From Bacillus nakamurai (GTDB lineage Bacteria; Bacillota; Bacilli; Bacillales; Bacillaceae): a DNA stretch of 64,000 nt. The stretch spans positions 62,001-126,000 of the forward strand of contig NZ_LSAZ01000007.1 of the NCBI RefSeq assembly GCF_001584325.1, read 5' to 3'. The notes under the pieces were generated by a model. It was given only the letters and a program-made list of their open reading frames with translations, was not told the DNA's origin and did no database searches. The translations under genes were made by a program, and so were the position numbers. Of this stretch, positions 1 to 8,657 are shown piece after piece. Within the stretch, counting starts at the first letter, position 1. Each line of letters begins with the position of its first letter.

Positions 1-306
1 GTTTTCGTATTCCCTCTCGTAATCATCGATCGTGTTTTTGGCGCTGCTATCTTTTGAAGCCTTAAAGACGGGAGCCGTTTTTTGGCTGCTTTTCCCCGTT
101 TGGCTCGTTATTGCGGTTTGGACCGCTTGGTTCTTCCCGGTTTTCTCCGGTGAAGACAGCAGCTGGCTGACAAGCATGAAGGATACCCCCAGCACGAACA
201 CGAACAGAAAGTAGTGGTATTTTGTCAGTTTAGGTTTTTCTCCGTCTTTCGCCTGTCCGAACATCAGCTGTTTTTTCAGCATGTTCCATAATCCGTTTTT
301 ATTCAT
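1..306 (-). CDS. spoIIIAG: Stage III sporulation protein AG, N-terminal part (cut by window edge)
   Basis: SpoIIIAG forms the large ring of the SpoIIIA-SpoIIQ channel between mother cell and forespore. Only the first 102 codons are present; the gene runs off the left edge. The visible part has a basic cytoplasmic N-terminus, one membrane segment at about residues 32-52, then a Ser/Thr/Lys-rich linker leading to the ring-building domain, which lies outside the window. Its ATG overlaps the end of spoIIIAF by 8 bases, so the two are translationally coupled in the spoIIIA operon. Confidence 0.93.
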   Translation of the reverse strand, partial: MNKNGLWNMLKKQLMFGQAKDGEKPKLTKYHYFLFVFVLGVSFMLVSQLLSSPEKTGKNQAVQTAITSQTGKSSQKTAPVFKASKDSSAKNTIDDYEREYEN

Positions 307-919
307 GGCCGTTTTTCTCCCCGCCTTCCATATAAACCGTAATCTTCTCACTGCCGATTTCCCATATATCCGCAAGTTTCTTTTTAATATCGCCGGCTTT
401 CTTTTTTTCAGCGGCGTCGCTTGGTTCGTATTTGCGGTCTGTGCGGATGTCGATCGGTGCGACGGTTTGCACGGTTTTTTCAGAAGATGGGGCCATATAC
501 ACGCTGATCGTTTTTACATCTTCTTCTGAACGAACCTGTTCTCCCGCTGTAAGGCGGATGTCGTCTACTTTGTATTCGTCATGACTGAACATCTCCTCCG
601 CTTTCTTTTTTAGTTGGACAGCCATTTCTTCTAAAACATATGCGCGACTTGATGCTTGTATTTCTTTTTTTTCTGAATTGATTTGATTTTTTATGTCAGC
701 CGATTGAGATTGCTCTTGTTTTGTCAAATAATCAAAGATGACTTCCGGGTCTGTTTTGAAAAGTGTAAAGATCGGATTGAGCATGACGACGATTAACAGC
801 AGGCTGACAACCATTTTCGCGTATTTTTGCATACTGGAGCTGGGCAGAAGCATGTCGATGACGATTGCAAAGAAGATAAATAAAATGATGCTTGTCAGCC
901 ATTCTGTTAAAAAGCTCAT
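299..919 (-). CDS. spoIIIAF: Stage III sporulation protein AF
   Basis: Component of the SpoIIIA engulfment channel in the mother-cell-derived membrane. 206 residues, the usual family length. Two membrane segments at about residues 7-25 and 34-54 are followed by a soluble ring-building-motif-like domain. I chose the ATG at 919 (begins MSFLTEWL) over the upstream TTG at 925 because it matches the family start and has a GGGGG ribosome binding site about 10 bases upstream. Lies between spoIIIAE and spoIIIAG in the operon. Confidence 0.95.
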   Translation of the reverse strand: MSFLTEWLTSIILFIFFAIVIDMLLPSSSMQKYAKMVVSLLLIVVMLNPIFTLFKTDPEVIFDYLTKQEQSQSADIKNQINSEKKEIQASSRAYVLEEMAVQLKKKAEEMFSHDEYKVDDIRLTAGEQVRSEEDVKTISVYMAPSSEKTVQTVAPIDIRTDRKYEPSDAAEKKKAGDIKKKLADIWEIGSEKITVYMEGGEKNGHE

Positions 920-935
920 ATACAAAAGGCCCCCT

Positions 936-2144
936 TTATTTCATCATCATGGTGAGGTTGCCGGCTGTGATAATGACGGTGATGCTGAGGAAAAACATGA
1001 GAGAGACGATAGCGAGCGCCGCAAATATATACAGCACGCTCCTGCTGATCACGCCGAGACAGGTGATGACGGGTCCGCCTCCAAGCGGCTGAAGAATAGC
1101 GGCTGCAAGCTTATATATAAAGGCGAGAGAAAGCACTTTAATCGCCGGGAAAGCGGAAATGCAGATCAAAATCCCGACTCCCAGCAATCCCACCGTATTT
1201 TTTAATAAAAGAGAAGCGCTGATCACTGTATCCGTCGCATCCGTAAACATCCGCCCGAGCACGGGGATAAAATTTCCCGTAATAAATTTGGCCGTTCTGA
1301 GCGTAATCCCGTCCGTGACGGCAGCCGATGCGCCCTGAACGGAGATGACCCCGAGAAAGACGGTGAGAAAAACCGCGAGCGCCCCGATCGCGATATTCTT
1401 CAGCAAATTGGCAAGCTGCGTCACCTTATATTGATCTGTCATCGTGCTGACGATGCTTAAAATGGCTGATAGGAAGATAAGCGGCATGACGATATTTTGA
1501 ATAAGAAGGCCGCTCGTATTCATCAGAAATAAAATAACGGGGTGAAAAAAGGCGGCAGAGACGGCTCCCCCGGAAGACGCCATCAGAGCCAGCAGCATCG
1601 GGATGAGCGCGAGAATGAAACTCGTCATTGTCTGTATTGCCTCACTGGCATAATTGACGGCCACATGAAAGCTGTTTAAAGCGAGAATGATAAGCACCAT
1701 ATAGACAATCGCATATGCGACCTTACTCACGGTGCTTTGCTGAAACGCATTTTGCAGAAGCTGAAGAATGACACAAAAAATGGTGAGAAGAATCAAGGTT
1801 CCGAGAAGCTTGCCGTTTGCGAGCACCTCATGAAACAGATAGGAAAACAAAGCCTTCAGCCATTCCTGCGGTGAAAATTTCTTTTCGCCGTTGATAAAGT
1901 CAATGATGCTTCCTTTTTGGCTTTCAGGCAGAAGGCCGCCGTATTCAGTCATGATGTCATCCCAAAACTTTCCGATGCCTTCTGTTTTCAGCGCTTCGGC
2001 CTGCTTTTTAGCCACTTCTTCAGCCGATTCTTGCGGGATTGCGGTTTCCTGCGCCGTGCCGCTCGTTCCGGCAGCTTGTACATATTCCGTTTGAAGAAAT
2101 AAGATGATGAACAAAAAAGCCCCCATCCACCGAAAGCGCTTCAT
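936..2144 (-). CDS. spoIIIAE: Stage III sporulation protein AE, polytopic membrane protein
   Basis: 402 residues with a cleavable-looking signal peptide ending near VQAAG (about residue 25) and seven or eight hydrophobic segments, as expected for the multispanning SpoIIIAE channel subunit. The start at 2144 follows an AAGGAGG ribosome binding site; a 19-codon upstream extension has no such site. It is followed 16 bases later by spoIIIAF. Needed for forespore SigG activity in B. subtilis. Confidence 0.95.
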   Translation of the reverse strand: MKRFRWMGAFLFIILFLQTEYVQAAGTSGTAQETAIPQESAEEVAKKQAEALKTEGIGKFWDDIMTEYGGLLPESQKGSIIDFINGEKKFSPQEWLKALFSYLFHEVLANGKLLGTLILLTIFCVILQLLQNAFQQSTVSKVAYAIVYMVLIILALNSFHVAVNYASEAIQTMTSFILALIPMLLALMASSGGAVSAAFFHPVILFLMNTSGLLIQNIVMPLIFLSAILSIVSTMTDQYKVTQLANLLKNIAIGALAVFLTVFLGVISVQGASAAVTDGITLRTAKFITGNFIPVLGRMFTDATDTVISASLLLKNTVGLLGVGILICISAFPAIKVLSLAFIYKLAAAILQPLGGGPVITCLGVISRSVLYIFAALAIVSLMFFLSITVIITAGNLTMMMK

Positions 2145-2163
2145 TTTTTGTGCCTCCTTTCGT

Positions 2164-2559
2164 TTATGATGAAGAAGGAATAAGTCCGAGAATCGTTTCA
2201 ATAATAACGGTTAAAATCGGCACAGCCATCACGAGAATTAAGATTTTTCCCGCGAGCTCTATTTTTGAAGCAATCGCTCCCTGGCCCGCATCCTTCGTAA
2301 GCTGTGCTCCGAATTCAGCGATATAGGCAATGCCGATAATCTTTAAAATAGTTTCCACATAAATCATATTGACGTTTGCATTCACAGCTATTTTTTCAAT
2401 CATTCTGATAATGTCATAGATCTGGTCGACGAGATAAAGAAAGATCACACAGCCGCTGAAGACGACAATCATAAACGCGAATGTCGGTTTCTGTTCTTTT
2501 ACGATCAGGGAGAGAAATGTAGCGATCAGCCCTAAACCTACAATTTGAACAATTTCAAT
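2164..2559 (-). CDS. spoIIIAD: Stage III sporulation protein AD (start codon non-canonical)
   Basis: Small membrane protein of the SpoIIIA channel with three or four hydrophobic segments. Homology in the reading frame runs up to codon 2565-2563, where B. subtilis SpoIIIAD (133 residues) starts, but here that codon is TTA. The next codons are CAG and ATT. There is no ATG, GTG or TTG in frame until the internal ATG at 2472, which would delete about 30 conserved residues. A G-rich ribosome binding site at 2566-2572 lies 6-7 bases before the ATT at 2559, so I place the start there. A sequencing error or TTG-to-TTA mutation is the alternative. Confidence 0.85.
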   Translation of the reverse strand: MEIVQIVGLGLIATFLSLIVKEQKPTFAFMIVVFSGCVIFLYLVDQIYDIIRMIEKIAVNANVNMIYVETILKIIGIAYIAEFGAQLTKDAGQGAIASKIELAGKILILVMAVPILTVIIETILGLIPSSS

Positions 2560-2571
2560 CTGTAAGCCCCC

Positions 2572-2778
2572 CTATCCTTGAAATAGAAACACAGCTTTGA
2601 TCTTTTTAAACAGGTCATCGACAATCGTCGCCACCATAAATAAAATATAGATAAAGCCAAGCAGCGTCACCCATTGGGCGTATTCTTTTTTCCCCATTTG
2701 GTCCAATATGGTATGCAGAAACGCGACCACGATACCGACTCCGGCGATTTGAAAAATGACATTTACGTCGACTCCCAT
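2572..2778 (-). CDS. spoIIIAC: Stage III sporulation protein AC
   Basis: 68 residues with two membrane segments (about 6-26 and 36-56), the length and pattern of SpoIIIAC. ATG start at 2778 behind a GAGGGGAG ribosome binding site. Sits in the spoIIIA operon between AB and AD; its stop TAG is only 12 bases before the proposed spoIIIAD start. Confidence 0.95.
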   Translation of the reverse strand: MGVDVNVIFQIAGVGIVVAFLHTILDQMGKKEYAQWVTLLGFIYILFMVATIVDDLFKKIKAVFLFQG

Positions 2779-2800
2779 TTTATGTTTGCTCCCCTCATGT

Positions 2801-3316
2801 TTACATCAATAGAAGAATGAGTAACAGTCCGGCTAAAAATCCTAAACTTTTCACCATTTTTTCATTTTTCGCCTGAGCCCGCCCGGCATCCGCTTCCGCC
2901 GCTTCCAAATGTGTAAGCGCAAGCTTGATATGTTTCTGCTGAGAAACCCGGTCATGAAGCCCAAGCGTCTCTCCAAATTGTTTGAGTACGTCATATTCGC
3001 TTTTTTTCATCGCCATGGAGTGCCAGGTTTTTTTTAGGCTTTGCTCCCAAGCCGTTTTGGCAGAATCGCTTCCCTTCTCAAGCCTGTCGCTAAAGATTTG
3101 AAACAATAACGATACAGGCCGGGAAAGCTGTTTGGCAATTTGGCCTGACGCTGTGTGCAGCGGTGTGTGCCCATACATAATTTCCGCCTCAAGTGATTGC
3201 AGCGCCGCACGCAGCTGGCGGATCTGCCTTGGTCTTTCTACGTAGATTTTCGCGATTTCAAAACCTGTCCACGTCGTCGCCGTCAATATGAACATAGCGC
3301 CTAAAAGCTTCAGCAT
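2801..3316 (-). CDS. spoIIIAB: Stage III sporulation protein AB
   Basis: 171 residues with a hydrophobic segment at each end (about 3-20 and 152-170) flanking a helical soluble domain. The fold resembles the GspF-like parts of type II secretion systems, which matches the idea that SpoIIIAA-AB energise the channel. Start ATG overlaps the spoIIIAA stop by 7 bases (translational coupling). Confidence 0.95.
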   Translation of the reverse strand: MLKLLGAMFILTATTWTGFEIAKIYVERPRQIRQLRAALQSLEAEIMYGHTPLHTASGQIAKQLSRPVSLLFQIFSDRLEKGSDSAKTAWEQSLKKTWHSMAMKKSEYDVLKQFGETLGLHDRVSQQKHIKLALTHLEAAEADAGRAQAKNEKMVKSLGFLAGLLLILLLM

Positions 3317-4233
3317 GTGATCACGCCTTCCGCCCGCGTAACCGGCTCTCCGCCGCTTCCGTACATCCGGCTGATCGTACCGGGCCCGCGGCGTCTGGAC
3401 AGCTCAACATAGCGGTCGAATACTTTCTCCTCCCACAGCAGCTTCAATGACGGCCTCTTCACCAAATCTTTCATATTCCATCCGTGCGCGGATACGATGA
3501 CGGATACCCCTGCATGCAGCGCCTCCATCAGCGCCTCTGAGTCTTCCATTCTCCCGATTTCATCCACGATAATGACGTCGGGGCTCATCGAGCGGATCAT
3601 CATCATCAGCCCCTCTGCCTTCGGGCAGGCGTCCAGCACGTCTATCCTTTGGCCGAAATGATGCTGAGGGACCCCCCGCAGGCAGCCGGCAATTTCAGAC
3701 CGTTCATCCACGATGCCGGTCTTTTTTGCCGGAATGCTTTTCGTTCCGCTGCTGGAAACCCTCGCCAAATCGCGGAGCAAAGTTGTTTTTCCTGTTTGCG
3801 GCGGACCGATGATCAGTGTGTTCAGCCAGTTTTCCTTCCACAAGAAAGGAATGAGCGGATCTGCGATTCCAAGCTTTTCCCGGGCGATCCGTATATTAAA
3901 AGAGGTAATATCCCGGAGTCCTTTGACGGCTCCGTTTTCAACAATCACTCTTCCGGCCAGCCCCACCCGGTGGCCCCCTCTGATCGTGATATATCCCTTT
4001 TTCAGCTCTTCTTCCAGCGTGTACATGCTGTAATTGCTGAGCCGGCTGAGGATGAGTTGCGCGTCATTGGGCGTGCAGATATAAGACAAAAACAGAGGTT
4101 GTCCTTTTTGAATCAGTTCAACCGGCCTGTCGATACGTATTCTGATTTCTTCTGTGTCACGCCGCTTTTCTTCCGGCACGGCGGAGATGGCATGCCTCAT
4201 TAATTCCGGGAGAACCTCTGTAATTTCATTCAA
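3310..4233 (-). CDS. spoIIIAA: Stage III sporulation protein AA, secretion-type ATPase
   Basis: 307 residues. Walker A GPPQTGKT at residues 143-150 and Walker B with DE at about 224-225 identify an AAA/PilT-VirB11-like ATPase, thought to power the SpoIIIA channel. First gene of the operon. Start is TTG at 4233 with GGAGGAG about 7 bases upstream; no ATG fits better. Preceded by a SigE promoter at 4270-4298. Confidence 0.95.
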   Translation of the reverse strand: MNEITEVLPELMRHAISAVPEEKRRDTEEIRIRIDRPVELIQKGQPLFLSYICTPNDAQLILSRLSNYSMYTLEEELKKGYITIRGGHRVGLAGRVIVENGAVKGLRDITSFNIRIAREKLGIADPLIPFLWKENWLNTLIIGPPQTGKTTLLRDLARVSSSGTKSIPAKKTGIVDERSEIAGCLRGVPQHHFGQRIDVLDACPKAEGLMMMIRSMSPDVIIVDEIGRMEDSEALMEALHAGVSVIVSAHGWNMKDLVKRPSLKLLWEEKVFDRYVELSRRRGPGTISRMYGSGGEPVTRAEGVITC

Positions 4234-4269
4234 TAGAGTCTCCTCCTTTTTACCGATTGGCTTCTTTAA

Positions 4270-4298
4270 AATGTATGACCATGGACAGACTTTATGAC
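4270..4298 (-). promoter_or_regulatory. SigE promoter of spoIIIA operon
   Basis: On the minus strand the -10 CATACATT (4270-4277) matches the SigE consensus and the -35 GTCATAA (4292-4298) is a fair match, with a 14-base spacer. It lies 37 bases before spoIIIAA, consistent with mother-cell transcription of the operon. Confidence 0.8.
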
Positions 4299-4309
4299 AA
4301 ATCTCTCCG

Positions 4310-4591
4310 CTATTTATGGACGCCCGCCAAAATCAGAACCACGCCTGTAAAAATCAAAATCAGCTTTGCATAAGAGAGCTGCCCTGCAATCTGGTAAATG
4401 CCGATTGTCATTGTAATAATAAAGATCAACGGGCCGATGATCGCCAAAATACTATTGACTACAATCGCTTTTCTAATGTCGTTTGTGACGAGCATGATGA
4501 TGGCGGCTGATAGTTCAATAACTGAGGACAAAACTCGTAAACCGGCCATCGTTAAAACGGTAGAATTGATTGAACCAAACAAAAATTTCAT
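4310..4591 (-). CDS. yqhV: YqhV family small membrane protein
   Basis: 93 residues with three hydrophobic segments (about 9-28, 36-60, 68-88). Position between efp and spoIIIAA is that of B. subtilis yqhV (DUF2619). Function unknown. Upstream gap to efp holds the efp terminator. Confidence 0.9.
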   Translation of the reverse strand: MKFLFGSINSTVLTMAGLRVLSSVIELSAAIIMLVTNDIRKAIVVNSILAIIGPLIFIITMTIGIYQIAGQLSYAKLILIFTGVVLILAGVHK

Positions 4592-4692
4592 TGCAATCCC
4601 CCAACTTCAAGCGTTTTGTTACACTATATGCTCTAGCTGCCGGAAGTAGTCTCAGTATTTTTCGTATAAAAGAAAGATTCTGGTTGAAACGC

Positions 4693-4722
4693 AAAAAAAG
4701 CCTGCTCCTGTAAAAGGAGCAG
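4693..4722 (-). terminator. efp terminator
   Basis: Inverted repeat CTGCTCCT / AGGAGCAG (4702-4709, 4715-4722) followed on the minus strand by a run of T; lies just after the efp stop codon. Confidence 0.85.
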
Positions 4723-4739
4723 ACTCTATAATCTCTTTA

Positions 4740-5297
4740 CTACGCTCTTGACACGTAAGAGCCGTCTGATGTATTGACAACAATCGTATCGCCTTCGTTC
4801 ACAAAGAACGGCACGTTTACGACAAGACCCGTTTCAGTTTTGGCAGGTTTCGTGCCGCCTGAAGCCGTATCGCCTTTAATTCCCGGCTCTGTTTCAACAA
4901 CTTTCAGTTCAACCGTGTTCGGCAGTTCAATACCAAGCGTTTCAGATTGATACATCATGATATGCACGGACATGTTTTCAAGCAGGTATTTCAATTCATA
5001 TTCAATTTGGCTTGCGTTCAGTTCAAGCTGTTCGTATGAACTTGTATCCATGAATACGTGCTGATCTCCGTTAGCATAAAGATATTGCATCGTTTTCGTT
5101 TCGATTTGGGCTTTCGCCACTTTTTCACCCGCACGGAATGTTTTCTCCTGGATGGCGCCTGTGCGCAGGTTGCGGAGTTTAGAACGGACAAATGCCGCTC
5201 CTTTTCCCGGCTTTACGTGCTGGAAATCAACGACGCGCCAAATGCCGCCGTCCACTTCAATCGTTAGTCCTGTACGAAAATCGTTAACTGAAATCAT
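4740..5297 (-). CDS. efp: Translation elongation factor P
   Basis: 185 residues, full length, three beta-barrel domains. EF-P binds between the P and E sites of the ribosome and relieves stalling at polyproline stretches. The tip loop of domain I carries Lys32 in the PGKG context, the residue that is modified in Bacillus. Start ATG has AGGAGG upstream. Downstream partner of the aminopeptidase gene yqhT in one transcript (25-base gap). Confidence 0.97.
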   Translation of the reverse strand: MISVNDFRTGLTIEVDGGIWRVVDFQHVKPGKGAAFVRSKLRNLRTGAIQEKTFRAGEKVAKAQIETKTMQYLYANGDQHVFMDTSSYEQLELNASQIEYELKYLLENMSVHIMMYQSETLGIELPNTVELKVVETEPGIKGDTASGGTKPAKTETGLVVNVPFFVNEGDTIVVNTSDGSYVSRA

Positions 5298-5322
5298 GTT
5301 TTACGTCCTCCTATATTCCCAA

Positions 5323-6384
5323 TCACAAAATAATTAATTCTTTAGGGGAATGCGTAATTGTCCGGTTGCCGTCCTCTGTGATGATAATATCATCTTCGAT
5401 TCTGACGCCCCCTATTTCCGGTATGTATATGCCCGGCTCAACCGTAACCGCCATGCCAGGCTCAAGAACGGCCGATGATCTGAAAGACAGTCCGGGCGAT
5501 TCATGGACTTCCATGCCGAACCCGTGGCCTGTCGAATGGCCGAAGTACCGGCCGTAGCCTTTTGCAGAGATGTGATCCCTCGTCAAGGCATCCGCTTCTT
5601 TTCCTGTCATGCCAGGCTTAATATGCTGAACGCCGAGTGCTTGGGCATCGAATACGACCTGATAAATCTCTTTCAGTTTATCACTCGGCTCTCCCACCGC
5701 GACAGTACGTGTAATATCAGAACAATAGCCTTTATAGTAAGCGCCGAAGTCGAGCGTGACAAAGTCTCCGTTTTCAATTAATTTGCCGCTTGCCACTCCA
5801 TGCGGAAGGCTTGACCTTAAGCCTGATGCGACAATCATATCAAAGGAAGAACCGTCGGCTCCTTGATGCCTCATATAAAATTCAAGCTCATTGGCAACTG
5901 AAATTTCAGAGATGCCGGGTTTGATAAACGTCAGGATATGTTCAAACGCATCATCTGCAATCTTCGCAGCCTCCTCTAATATCTTAATCTCTTCACTTGA
6001 CTTAATCAAGCGCAACTTTTCCACCGAATCCGCGACGGGAACCATCTCTGCTTCATTTAACACCGCATGATATGACGCATATGTGCCGTACGTCATGCTG
6101 TTTTGTTCAAAGCCGAGCTTTTTAATGCCAAAATCAAGGATCGTGTCGGCAGCCGTTTGAATTAAGCTTCCGCTGTGTTCGATAATCTCAAAGCCTTTCA
6201 CTTGAGCCTTCGCCTGCTCAGTGTACCGGAAATCTGTGATGAATGCCGCTCGTTCTCCTGATATCACCGCAAGGCCGGACGAACCCGTAAACCCCGTCAT
6301 ATACTGCAAATTGGCGGCGCTTGTCACAAGTATTCCGTCTATCCCCAGCTGACCGAAAAGATTTCTCAATTTCTCAAGTTTCAT
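5323..6384 (-). CDS. yqhT: M24-family Xaa-Pro aminopeptidase
   Basis: 353 residues. N-terminal creatinase-like domain, then a pita-bread peptidase domain with the two-metal ligands visible: Asp in DFGAYY, Asp in SDITRT, His in GHSTGHGFG, Glu in VEPGIY and Glu in VRIEDD. Removes N-terminal residues preceding proline. ATG at 6384 follows AGGAGGAG; a 25-codon upstream extension is not supported. In strain 168 the next gene upstream would be yqhS (aroQ); here yqhR follows after a hairpin. Confidence 0.95.
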   Translation of the reverse strand: MKLEKLRNLFGQLGIDGILVTSAANLQYMTGFTGSSGLAVISGERAAFITDFRYTEQAKAQVKGFEIIEHSGSLIQTAADTILDFGIKKLGFEQNSMTYGTYASYHAVLNEAEMVPVADSVEKLRLIKSSEEIKILEEAAKIADDAFEHILTFIKPGISEISVANELEFYMRHQGADGSSFDMIVASGLRSSLPHGVASGKLIENGDFVTLDFGAYYKGYCSDITRTVAVGEPSDKLKEIYQVVFDAQALGVQHIKPGMTGKEADALTRDHISAKGYGRYFGHSTGHGFGMEVHESPGLSFRSSAVLEPGMAVTVEPGIYIPEIGGVRIEDDIIITEDGNRTITHSPKELIIL

Positions 6385-6460
6385 TCTCTTTCTCCTCCTT
6401 GCCGATTCTTGACTATCGCCTGACACCGCGGGAGAGCATGCCCGCCCGGTTTTCAGCATA

Positions 6461-6490
6461 AAAAATGTTCACTTCTCGTGAACATTTTAC
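6461..6490 (-). terminator. Hairpin between yqhR and yqhT
   Basis: Inverted repeat AAAATGTTCAC / GTGAACATTTT, near-perfect, downstream of yqhR on the minus strand. It separates yqhR from the yqhT-efp unit and occupies the place where yqhS would lie. Confidence 0.75.
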
Positions 6491-6513
6491 CATACCGCAC
6501 ATGGTTTATACAC

Positions 6514-7050
6514 TTATTCACTTGTCTTGCCGAGCGCTCTGGCAAGCTTGTCTGACGTCAGCTCATTGTAGGCAAATGAGATCGAATACCCGACAAACAC
6601 TCCATACATAATATATAGGCACAGCGTCGTCACGATTGTATCTGATTTCAATTCAGTCACGGACCGTACATCCTGAAAAATCGGATTGAACAAGAAAAAA
6701 ACAGCGAACCATAAAATAACGCCGTACACCATACCGGGCCACATGGTTTTAAAACGTTTTAAACAGACAAAATAAATGAACGCTCCGGCAATAGAAATCA
6801 AACCGATAACAACGATGCTGATGATTGTGCCGAGCCATTGTTTTTTCCATTCTCCGATCATAAACGGCTGAAGAATCATATTCGGGCTGATCTCCGAAAA
6901 ATGAAAGATATAACCAAGATAGCCGATCAAACTCCAAAATACGCCTCCGGCAAACCCTATCCCGCAGATTCTGCCTGTAAATGAGACGGGCTGGTGTTCA
7001 TCTTGTTTATTTTTTTCTTCTTGTTGTTCTGTATTTTTTTCGTTAGTCAT
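6514..7050 (-). CDS. yqhR: YqhR family membrane protein
   Basis: 178 residues. A charged, Glu/Lys-rich N-terminus (about 25 residues) precedes four hydrophobic segments. Function unknown; family restricted to Bacillales as far as I know. Two adjacent ATG codons at 7053 and 7050; the second is 7 bases from GGAGG and was chosen. Confidence 0.88.
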   Translation of the reverse strand: MTNEKNTEQQEEKNKQDEHQPVSFTGRICGIGFAGGVFWSLIGYLGYIFHFSEISPNMILQPFMIGEWKKQWLGTIISIVVIGLISIAGAFIYFVCLKRFKTMWPGMVYGVILWFAVFFLFNPIFQDVRSVTELKSDTIVTTLCLYIMYGVFVGYSISFAYNELTSDKLARALGKTSE

Positions 7051-7269
7051 CATGGCACCTCCATTCATAGAGTGCCCAAAAAATGAAAAGTCATAAAGAA
7101 GCCCACATTATTTTCATGAGATGAGTAAAATTTCTAAATAAGGGTAAACTGCTTATAGAAAAAGCATTGATTTTCCAGCTGTCTAACTAGAGGTTTACCG
7201 CTGTTTCCTGTACAATAGAGTGAAAGGAAATGGTTAGTAATCCCAAGAAAACAGGCAGGTTGATAATCG

Positions 7270-8226
7270 ATGTCAAAACAAAAAACGCCGCCCGCATACG
7301 GCGGGCAGGCAGTCGTTGAAGGCGTGATGTTCGGGGGCAAACGGAATTATGTGACCGCCATCCGCAGAACTGACGGAAGCATAGATTTTTTCAGGCTGCC
7401 GAGAGTGCCGAACGCCAAACTGGCAGCCTTTAAAAAGATTCCGTTTTTACGCGGCATTATTGCCCTTATTGAAGCAAGCGCCAATGGCACAAAGCATTTA
7501 AACTTTTCAAGCGAACGTTACGGGCTTGATCCTCTTGACGACGATCAGCTTGAAAATGAAGAAAAGAAAGGCTCGGGCTTATCCATGTTTTTCAGCCTGG
7601 CAGTAATCGGCGTGATATCGTTTTTGTTCAGCAAATTCGTTTTTACGCTCGTCCCGGTCTTTTTAGCGGAGCTCACGAGGCCGGTTTTTCCCTCAGATGC
7701 CGCGCAGATCGGAATAGAGAGCCTGTTTAAGCTAATTCTGCTTCTCGGCTACATTTATTTTTTGTCGATGACGCCGTTAATTAAAAGAGTGTTTCAATAT
7801 CATGGAGCCGAACATAAGGTCATAAACTGTTATGAACAGAATTTGCCAATTACGGTGGAAAATGTTCAAAAACAGTCCCGGCTTCATTACCGGTGCGGTT
7901 CAAGCTTTATATTATTTACGATCATTGTCGGCATGTTTGTGTATTTACTCGTTCCGACAGATCCGCTTTGGGTGCGTATTTTAGACAGGATTGCGCTTAT
8001 ACCGATCGTCCTTGGCATCTCCTTTGAGGTGCTGCAGCTGACGAACAGAGTGCGGAATATCCCCGTTTTGAAGGTGCTCGGTTATCCCGGCCTTTGGCTG
8101 CAGCTTTTAACGACAAAGGAACCTAAAGATGACCAGGTCGAGGTTGCGATAGAAAGCTTTAACGAGCTTCTCAGACTGGAGGACATCTCAGAACAGAGAG
8201 AAAAACCGTCTCACAATGTGATCTAA
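7270..8226 (+). CDS. yqhQ: DUF1385 membrane protein YqhQ
   Basis: 318 residues. N-terminal GGQAVVEGVM motif and HGAEHKVINCYE motif typical of DUF1385 proteins, with four to five membrane segments in the middle and C-terminal half. Proposed elsewhere to be metal-related, but not established. Divergent from yqhR; a -10 TACAAT at 7211-7216 may serve it. Followed by yqhP. Confidence 0.92.
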   Translation: MSKQKTPPAYGGQAVVEGVMFGGKRNYVTAIRRTDGSIDFFRLPRVPNAKLAAFKKIPFLRGIIALIEASANGTKHLNFSSERYGLDPLDDDQLENEEKKGSGLSMFFSLAVIGVISFLFSKFVFTLVPVFLAELTRPVFPSDAAQIGIESLFKLILLLGYIYFLSMTPLIKRVFQYHGAEHKVINCYEQNLPITVENVQKQSRLHYRCGSSFILFTIIVGMFVYLLVPTDPLWVRILDRIALIPIVLGISFEVLQLTNRVRNIPVLKVLGYPGLWLQLLTTKEPKDDQVEVAIESFNELLRLEDISEQREKPSHNVI

Positions 8227-8261
8227 ACCGTTACCTGTTATTATTTTCGGAGGTGGGCATT

Positions 8262-8657
8262 ATGAATCATCGTGTACAACCTATTATTGCTGTATTAATC
8301 GCGCTTGGCGCATTCGGCTTCATTTATGCGGCGGTAACCAACCCCGGGCAAATGATCAGCAGGGCCATTACCGTTATCCTCGCAGGTGTCATTATTTATT
8401 TTATCGTCAGATCGGTAATGAATCGCCGCGCCGGACAGGACGGAACCGCCTTTAAAAAAGCGGCGAAACAATCGCGGCGCCGAATGAAGGAGCAAAAAGC
8501 AAAGCACCGCGCCGGACACAGAGGGCGGGTCAGCCATTTGCGGAGCGTGCCGAGCGACAGCAAGCCTAAGCCGATGATTCTAAAGAAAAAAAGCCAGACC
8601 CAGCTGACCGTTATTGAAGGAAAAAAAAATAAAAAGAAAAACAGAGCGCTTTTTTAA
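8262..8657 (+). CDS. yqhP: YqhP, small membrane protein with basic tail
   Basis: 131 residues. Two hydrophobic segments at about 6-24 and 33-51, then a very basic, Lys/Arg-rich soluble tail. This is the SA1362 type of protein, function unknown. ATG at 8262 is 7 bases after GGAGG; the GTG at 8253 lies inside the ribosome binding site. Its stop overlaps the stop of convergent yqhO. Confidence 0.9.
   Translation: MNHRVQPIIAVLIALGAFGFIYAAVTNPGQMISRAITVILAGVIIYFIVRSVMNRRAGQDGTAFKKAAKQSRRRMKEQKAKHRAGHRGRVSHLRSVPSDSKPKPMILKKKSQTQLTVIEGKKNKKKNRALF

Noticed and set aside
738..1205. 155-codon ORF opposite spoIIIAF/AE
   Set aside because: Antisense shadow of two well-supported genes; no ribosome binding site and low-complexity translation.
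3649..4203. 184-codon plus-strand ORF opposite spoIIIAA
   Set aside because: Shadow ORF on the reverse of a clear ATPase gene.
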